Positions 6,135-10,269 of a DNA stretch of 10,269 nt are shown piece after piece. The stretch spans positions 1-10,269 of the forward strand of contig WFMN01000038.1 of NCBI GenBank assembly GCA_015489095.1, read 5' to 3'. The notes under the pieces are model-generated. The model did no database searches. It was not told the origin of the DNA and was given only the letters and a program-made list of their open reading frames with translations. The DNA is from Mariprofundaceae bacterium. GTDB taxonomy: Bacteria > Pseudomonadota > Zetaproteobacteria > Mariprofundales > J009. Position numbers and translations under genes: made by a program. Position 1 is the first letter of the stretch. Each line of letters begins with the position of its first letter.

Positions 6135-7493
6135 GTGGTAGCCGAGGGTAGCGTGGCGGTGCCGGCACATTCGGCAACCGCCATTTTTGGACTGCCCAGC
6201 GTCTGGCTGGCGGTGACGATACTGCTGGCGGTCTATGCGGTGATCATGGTGGAGAAGTTCAACCGCGCGGTGCTGTCGCTGCTCGGCGCCTGCATCATGG
6301 TGTTGAGCGGGGTGCTGACGCAGGAGCAGGCGATTCACGGCATCGATTTCAACACCATCGGCCTATTGACCGGGATGATGGTGATCGTGGCGATCAGCCA
6401 GAAAACCGGGATGTTTCAGTATGTTGCCATTCGCTCGGCCAAGGCGGTGAAGGGTGAGCCGTGGGGGGTGCTGACGATGTTGTCGGTGGTGACCGCCATC
6501 TTCTCCGCCTTCCTGGATAATGTCACCACCGTGCTGCTGATCGCGCCGGTCACCCTGCTGATCACCGACGCGCTCAATATCAAGCCCTACCCCTTTCTAT
6601 TCAGCGAGATTTTGGCCTCCAACATGGGGGGGACGGCGACCCTGATCGGGGATCCGCCCAACATCATGATCGGCTCGCAGGCGGGTCTCAGTTTTTATGA
6701 TTTCCTAGTCAACCTAGCGCCGATCATCCCGGTGATCTTCGTGGTGACGATGGGCTGCATCTGGCTGATCTTCGGCCGCCAGTTGCACGCCACCGACGAG
6801 GCGCGGGAGCTGATCATGGAGTTCAACGAGCATGAGGCGCTCAAAGATATCCCGCTGCTGAAAAAGTCGTTGCTGGTGTTGGGGCTGGTGCTGATCGGTT
6901 TTACCTGCGCCCATGGTTTGGGTCTGGAGCCGGCCACCATCGCCATGTTCGGCGCGGCGCTGCTGCTGTTGTTGCAGTCGTGGGAGCACGATCTGGAGTC
7001 GAAGAACCATGACTTTGAAGGGGTCATGGCCGAGGTGGAGTGGACCACGATCCTCTTCTTTGTCGGGCTGTTTATCATTGTCACCGGTGCCGAACACACC
7101 GGAGTGATCAAGCTGCTGGCGGCCGAGCTGTTGGAGTTGACCGCCGGGGATTTCGACAACACGGTGGCGGCGGTGCTGTGGACATCGGCATTGGCCTCGG
7201 CGCTGATCGACAACATCCCCTTCGTCGCCACCATGATTCCGATGATCGAGGATATGGCGCCCACCTTCGGCGGCGAGGAGGCGCTCCGGCCGTTGTGGTG
7301 GGCGTTGGCACTGGGCGCATGCTTAGGCGGCAACGGCTCGTTGATCGGCGCCTCCGCCAACCTGATCGTGGCTGGCTTCTCCCAGCGGGCGGGGCACCCC
7401 ATCGCCTTTCTCACCTTCATGAAGCATGCGTTTCTGTTGATGGTGCTGAGCATCGTGATCTCGCATCTCTACATCGCCATTCGCTATCTCTAG
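6135..7493 (+). CDS. ArsB/NhaD-type (SLC13-like) membrane permease
   Basis: A 452-residue inner-membrane transporter of the ion-transporter superfamily containing ArsB, NhaD and SLC13 proteins. About eleven hydrophobic segments are visible, first at about 21-38. The two inverted halves each carry a re-entrant-type motif: SAFLDNVTTVLL (124-135) with IGDPPNIMIGS (171-181) in the first, and ASALIDNIPFVATMIPM (354-370) with GGNGSLIGASANLIVAG (398-414) in the second. The charged loop at 217-245 separates the halves. The substrate cannot be read: arsenite/antimonite, Na+/H+ antiport and dicarboxylate or other anions are all possible, and no ars or nha gene is nearby. The start is uncertain: GTG at 6135 directly follows the CBS stop, while GTG at 6159 has GAGGGT (6144-6149) 9 nt upstream and would shorten the protein by eight residues. 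Confidence 0.92.
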   Translation: MVAEGSVAVPAHSATAIFGLPSVWLAVTILLAVYAVIMVEKFNRAVLSLLGACIMVLSGVLTQEQAIHGIDFNTIGLLTGMMVIVAISQKTGMFQYVAIRSAKAVKGEPWGVLTMLSVVTAIFSAFLDNVTTVLLIAPVTLLITDALNIKPYPFLFSEILASNMGGTATLIGDPPNIMIGSQAGLSFYDFLVNLAPIIPVIFVVTMGCIWLIFGRQLHATDEARELIMEFNEHEALKDIPLLKKSLLVLGLVLIGFTCAHGLGLEPATIAMFGAALLLLLQSWEHDLESKNHDFEGVMAEVEWTTILFFVGLFIIVTGAEHTGVIKLLAAELLELTAGDFDNTVAAVLWTSALASALIDNIPFVATMIPMIEDMAPTFGGEEALRPLWWALALGACLGGNGSLIGASANLIVAGFSQRAGHPIAFLTFMKHAFLLMVLSIVISHLYIAIRYL

Positions 7494-7535
7494 ACCATGA
7501 CAGCATTGCAAAGGCAATCATCGCCCATAGACGAG

Positions 7536-7590
7536 TTCGGGGAAAGGATTCCCCTCCTACAGGCTGTAGGAGCGGTTTCCAACCGCGAAT
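7536..7590. repeat. REP-like pair in head-to-head orientation (BIME-like)
   Basis: The plus-strand unit (7567-7590) is GTAGGA, stem GCGGTT (7572-7577), loop TCC, stem AACCGC (7581-7586), then GAA as far as the C overlaps allow. The minus-strand unit (7560-7536) is GTAGGA, stem GGGGAA, loop TCCT, stem TTCCCC, GAA. The two heads form TCCTACAG-G-CTGTAGGA (7555-7571). A conserved GTAG head before a GC-rich hairpin is the hallmark of REPs processed by RAYT (TnpA-REP) proteins. The stems differ yet both pair perfectly. It lies 43 bases after the permease stop and may stabilise or end that transcript. Confidence 0.8.
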
Positions 7591-7599
7591 TGCCTTGGG

Positions 7600-7617
7600 C
7601 GGACTTTTTGCGATGTG
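7600..7617. repeat. Half-copy of the 44-bp inverted-repeat element
   Basis: CGGACTTTTTGCGATGTG matches 1691-1708 exactly over 18 bases, but the left arm is missing and is replaced by REP-derived sequence. It ends 24 bases before the adenosine kinase start and contains an in-frame GTG (7615) that is not the preferred start. Confidence 0.75.
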
Positions 7618-7641
7618 ATAACCCCTCAGGAGCAACTACCC

Positions 7642-8619
7642 GTGACGCAATATGATGTGTACGGCATTGGCAATGCCATTATGGATATTCAGGTGCAGTG
7701 TGATGACCTCTTTTTGCTGGAACACGGCATCGAGAAGGGGGTGATGACGCTGGTCGAGGCCGATCGTCAGCGGGAGTTGCTCGATGCCTTGCAGGGGCGG
7801 GAGCTTCACTTCTGCTCCGGCGGCTCGGCGGCCAACACCATTGTCGGGATCGCCGAAATGGGTGGGAAGTGCGGCTACGCCTGCCTCACCGGCAACGACC
7901 GTCACGGCGCGATGTACCTAGAGGAGATGCGCGAGTTGGGGATTGCCATCGACACCCCCGCCGCACCCGGGCTCACCGGAAGCTGCTTGGTGCTGATCAC
8001 CCCAGATGCCCAGCGTACCATGCTGACCCACCTCGGTGTTTCGGCCGCATTGCAACGCGCCCATGTGGATGGCGCGGCCATCGGGAGGGCGCGTTTTCTC
8101 TATGTGGAGGGCTACCTCTTTGCCGGCGAGGAGACCCGTGCCGCGGCGCTGGAGGCGATCAGGCTGGCCAAGGCGCAGGAGGTGCAGGTGGCGCTCACCC
8201 TCTCCGATCCGTTCCTGATCGACATCTGTCGCGGGCAGTTTCTCGCGCTGATGGAGGAGGGCAGTATCGATCTGCTGTTCTGTAACGAGATTGAGGCGCG
8301 GGCGCTGGCGGGGAGTGACGATCCGCGTGCCTGCGCGCTGTGGCTGCATCGGTATGTGGCCAATGTGGCGCTGACACTGGGAGCCAACGGCTCCCTGATC
8401 GTGGATGACGGCGCTATCATCGCGATTGACGGGGTGAAGGTGGAGGCGGTGGATACCACCGGCGCCGGCGATATGTACGCCGCCGGCGTGCTGTTCGGCA
8501 TCACCCATGGTCGGAGCTGGCAGCAGGCAGGAGCCATTGGCAGCCGTGCCGCCGCCCGGATTGTCGCCCAGTTGGGAGCGCGCTTGGGCGGCGCATCGGC
8601 GCGGGATATCCTCGGCTAG
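7642..8619 (+). CDS. PfkB-family carbohydrate/nucleoside kinase, probable adenosine kinase
   Basis: Probably phosphorylates adenosine to AMP with ATP (purine salvage). The 325-residue ribokinase fold opens with YDVYGIGNAIMDIQVQ (4-19), has the first PfkB signature around FCSGGSAANTIVGIAEMGG (57-75) and the second, DTTGAGDMYAAGVLFG (271-286), with Asp277 as catalytic base and GAGD as anion hole. NEIEA (215-219) is the usual ATP/Mg-site motif. The opening and the GIEKGVMTLV segment (29-38) resemble bacterial proteins annotated adenosine kinase; other sugar-kinase activity cannot be excluded. The GTG at 7642 is chosen because AGGAG (7628-7632) lies 9 nt upstream and the family starts right before YDVYGIGNA; the in-frame GTG at 7615 lies inside a repeat. 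The carbonic anhydrase gene follows after 11 bases. Confidence 0.9.
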   Translation: MTQYDVYGIGNAIMDIQVQCDDLFLLEHGIEKGVMTLVEADRQRELLDALQGRELHFCSGGSAANTIVGIAEMGGKCGYACLTGNDRHGAMYLEEMRELGIAIDTPAAPGLTGSCLVLITPDAQRTMLTHLGVSAALQRAHVDGAAIGRARFLYVEGYLFAGEETRAAALEAIRLAKAQEVQVALTLSDPFLIDICRGQFLALMEEGSIDLLFCNEIEARALAGSDDPRACALWLHRYVANVALTLGANGSLIVDDGAIIAIDGVKVEAVDTTGAGDMYAAGVLFGITHGRSWQQAGAIGSRAAARIVAQLGARLGGASARDILG

Positions 8620-8630
8620 ACCTGCAACCT

Positions 8631-9272
8631 ATGCCCCACCCGCAGCTACAAGCGTGGCTGGCGCAAAACCGGAAGTTGGCCGATCAGCGCCAGCGCCGTG
8701 ATCCCGATTTTTTTAGCAGACAGGCGGAGGCGCACGCGCCGGAACTGCTCTGGATCGGCTGCTCCGATGGGCGGGTTTCGCCCGATCAACTGCTCAACCT
8801 CCCCGCGGGGTCGGTGTTTGTCCATCGCAATATCGGCAACATCTTTGCGTCAAATGATCTCAACTGCTTGGCGGTGTTGGAATATGCTGTCGATGTACTC
8901 AAGGTTCCCGATATTGTGGTCTGTGGCCACCACGGTTGTGGTGGCATTCGTCACGCATTAAGCAGTACCGGATCGGCACCGGTTGACCTGTGGACCGATC
9001 AGATCCGTTTCGCCTATGAGCTCTTTCATCAATATCTGGATGATATCAATGACTTTTCCCATCGTTGTGATCGGATGTCGGAGATCAATGTGCGGGCGCA
9101 GGTGTACAATATCAGCCGCAGCTCCATTGTCCGTGACGCATGGAAACATGGCCAACCGCTGGCGATCCACGGCCTCTGCTATCGGATCGAGGAGGGGCGT
9201 CTGTTTGCCGTTTGTGAATCGATCTGCGATGAGGCGTCACTACAGAGGCAGGCCAATGCCAGCGGGAGCTAG
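8631..9272 (+). CDS. can: Beta carbonic anhydrase, Can type
   Basis: A zinc enzyme that interconverts CO2 and bicarbonate in the cytoplasm, supplying bicarbonate for carboxylations (including purine synthesis) or CO2 fixation. In 213 residues, the zinc ligands are Cys44, His100 and Cys103 (CSDGRV and GHHGCGG), with the Asp46/Arg48 dyad in place. Trp41, Arg66 and Tyr184 align with the Trp39/Arg64/Tyr181 triad that binds allosteric bicarbonate in the Haemophilus enzyme, so this looks like the regulated type II class. Compared with common CSDSRVPA the stretch reads CSDGRVSP, a mild variant. The ATG has no clear Shine-Dalgarno and follows the kinase stop by 11 bases, suggesting coupling. It converges with the DoxX gene. 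Confidence 0.95.
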   Translation: MPHPQLQAWLAQNRKLADQRQRRDPDFFSRQAEAHAPELLWIGCSDGRVSPDQLLNLPAGSVFVHRNIGNIFASNDLNCLAVLEYAVDVLKVPDIVVCGHHGCGGIRHALSSTGSAPVDLWTDQIRFAYELFHQYLDDINDFSHRCDRMSEINVRAQVYNISRSSIVRDAWKHGQPLAIHGLCYRIEEGRLFAVCESICDEASLQRQANASGS

Positions 9273-9292
9273 CGCGACCCCCTAGCGCTCCC
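9264..9292. terminator. Hairpin spanning two convergent stop codons
   Basis: GGGA-GCTAG (9264-9272) pairs with CTAGC-(GC)-TCCC (9282-9292), a nine-pair stem with a 2-nt bulge and a 9-nt loop. Both TAG stops, of the carbonic anhydrase and of the DoxX gene, lie inside the stem arms. There is no T-run, so its role as a two-way terminator is only suggested by position. Confidence 0.35.
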
Positions 9293-9776
9293 GTAGGCGC
9301 GACCAGAAGCGGCGTTCGAGCAGCGCATCCAGTGATAGCCTGCCGGGACCGCTGAAGGTGAGCGCCAGCAGCATCAATCCCCACGCCTTGTGATCGATGA
9401 AATCGCTGCCGGTCAGACCGTTCCACAGCCCGTTGGGCCATAGCGCCGGATAGGAGATGACGGCGACGATGTTATAGACGAACAGCATCGCGGCGGCCGG
9501 TCGCCCCAACAGCCCCAGCGCCAGAAAGCAAGGGAGCGTCAGCTCGGTCCAGGTGCCGAGCGTGGCGGCAAGATCGGGCGAAATCAGCGGCACCTGATAC
9601 TCGTAGTTGAAGAGATAGGCGGTGCCCATCGGATCGTTGAGCTTGACCACCCCGGCGCGCCAGAAGGAGAGCGCCACCCAGAGGCGGAACAAGAGCAGGC
9701 CGAGCGGCTGCAGCATGTTGAGCCAGCCGGAGATTCGGCGGTACCCGCGATCAATGGTAAGAAGCAGGTTTTTCAT
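9282..9776 (-). CDS. hvfX: DoxX-family membrane protein, HvfX-type RiPP-operon component
   Basis: A 164-residue inner-membrane protein with four likely membrane segments at about 22-43, 68-88, 92-112 and 126-142. The FRLWVALSFWRAGVVKLNDP region, the FNYEYQVPLISPDLAATLGT stretch and the FVYNIVAVISYPALWP motif match the DoxX subgroup that accompanies DUF692 (MNIO) and DUF2063 proteins in HvfA/bufferin-type operons. The exact role is not settled; handling of copper or support of peptide maturation has been proposed for this family. The ATG at 9776 overlaps the upstream stop as ATGA, so translation is coupled. No good Shine-Dalgarno is visible, in keeping with coupling. Another quinol-linked DoxX role is the alternative, but the neighbour makes it less likely. 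Confidence 0.85.
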   Translation of the reverse strand: MKNLLLTIDRGYRRISGWLNMLQPLGLLLFRLWVALSFWRAGVVKLNDPMGTAYLFNYEYQVPLISPDLAATLGTWTELTLPCFLALGLLGRPAAAMLFVYNIVAVISYPALWPNGLWNGLTGSDFIDHKAWGLMLLALTFSGPGRLSLDALLERRFWSRLRER

Positions 9777-10269
9777 GATGTTATATCCATGGCTTGGGGA
9801 TGAAGATCGAGAATAAGGCGGTTGGCGGCGAGCAGCGGCAGCAGCGTGGCAAGATCGAAATCGGGAAATCCCTGCGCGCGGGTCAACTCCCACGCCGTCT
9901 GCATCGCCTCGCCCCCGATGACCGCGCGCAGGAAGTGTGCTTCGGCCGGATCGATGGGCTGCATCGCGATCTGGCCGCCATCACGCCAGATCAGCAGCGA
10001 TGCTCCGCCCGATGCGGGGTCGGGCGGCTCTCCTTGTTGTTCGGTGGCGAAACGCCAGATGGCAAACAGCGGATAGTCGCTGGTCACCAGTTGCAGCGAC
10101 GGGTGGAGCAGCAGGCGCAGCGGCGCGGCGTCCGCTTGCCGTAGCCTGTGGGCGACATTCTCGGGTGGCATCCCCTCGCCCTCGGGGGCGAGAAAACCCA
10201 CCTGCCGCGCCCACTCCAGCCGGGCGATATCGGGGAGGTAGGGGTGTTGCGCGGCCTCCTCCATGGTGG
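9773..10269 (-). CDS. hvfC: HvfC/DUF2063-family RiPP maturation protein, C-terminal part (partial)
   Basis: The minus-strand frame runs from the window edge to TGA at 9775-9773; about 165 C-terminal residues are visible. The stretch HPYLPDIARLEWARQVGF is the typical hinge after the N-terminal DUF2063 helical domain, followed by the C-terminal domain (LHPSLQLVTSDYPLFAIWRF, then GGASLLIWRDGGQIAMQPID, then EAHFLRAVIGG). Members are about 250-270 residues, so roughly 90 N-terminal residues lie off the window; a Met at 10264 is internal. These proteins are partners of MNIO (DUF692) enzymes that modify cysteines in copper-related RiPP precursors (HvfA, bufferins) and are thought to help present the precursor. 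The 4-base overlap with the DoxX gene supports one operon. The family call is firm, the exact role inferred. Confidence 0.85.
   Translation of the reverse strand, partial: TMEEAAQHPYLPDIARLEWARQVGFLAPEGEGMPPENVAHRLRQADAAPLRLLLHPSLQLVTSDYPLFAIWRFATEQQGEPPDPASGGASLLIWRDGGQIAMQPIDPAEAHFLRAVIGGEAMQTAWELTRAQGFPDFDLATLLPLLAANRLILDLHPQAMDITS

Noticed and set aside
4712..6338. Further long minus-strand frames opposite lysS, the CBS gene and the permease start
   Set aside because: Same explanation: antisense of well-identified genes with no recognisable domain or start signal.
7505..7518. Small hairpin after the permease (ATTGC/GCAAT)
   Set aside because: Only five pairs, AT-rich and with no T-run; too weak to call next to the much clearer REP hairpins.

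Overview
This is a chromosomal window from a GC-rich proteobacterium. Two 60-base stretches counted by hand give about 62% GC in lysS and 48% in the ATP-binding regulator gene. PurL of the long single-chain type, a Can-type beta carbonic anhydrase, an HvfC/HvfX (DUF2063/DoxX) gene pair and a REP-like element all fit Pseudomonadota, perhaps Gamma- or Zetaproteobacteria. The exact class is inference.

Layout. Positions 1-1634 (minus strand) hold the N-terminal 544 codons of purL. Positions 1635-1870 are a dense array of palindromes, including two copies of a 44-bp repeat. Positions 1871-3340 (minus) encode an AlbA_2/GHKL ATP-binding putative regulator whose linker is a 12-bp minisatellite. Positions 3341-3703 are a divergent intergenic region with a decayed copy of the same repeat element. 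Positions 3704-7493 (plus) form a tight run: ndk, lysS, a two-CBS-domain protein and an ArsB/NhaD-type permease. Positions 7494-7641 carry a head-to-head REP pair (BIME-like) fused to a half-copy of the first repeat. Positions 7642-9272 (plus) hold a PfkB-family adenosine kinase and a beta carbonic anhydrase. Positions 9282-10269 (minus, convergent) hold a DoxX-family membrane protein overlapped by the C-terminal part of an HvfC/DUF2063 protein, which is cut by the window edge.

How the genes fit together. Most genes are housekeeping and nucleotide related: PurL makes purines de novo, Ndk balances NTPs and adenosine kinase salvages adenosine. The CBS protein and permease abut exactly (TGA then GTG), so the CBS module, probably an adenine-nucleotide sensor, may act with or on the permease. 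The HvfC-HvfX pair is the characteristic distal end of a metal-related RiPP operon (bufferin/HvfA type, matured by an MNIO/DUF692 enzyme). The precursor and MNIO genes would lie just beyond base 10269 and are not visible. The regulator gene, lower in GC and flanked by related direct repeats, looks like an insertion between purL and ndk.
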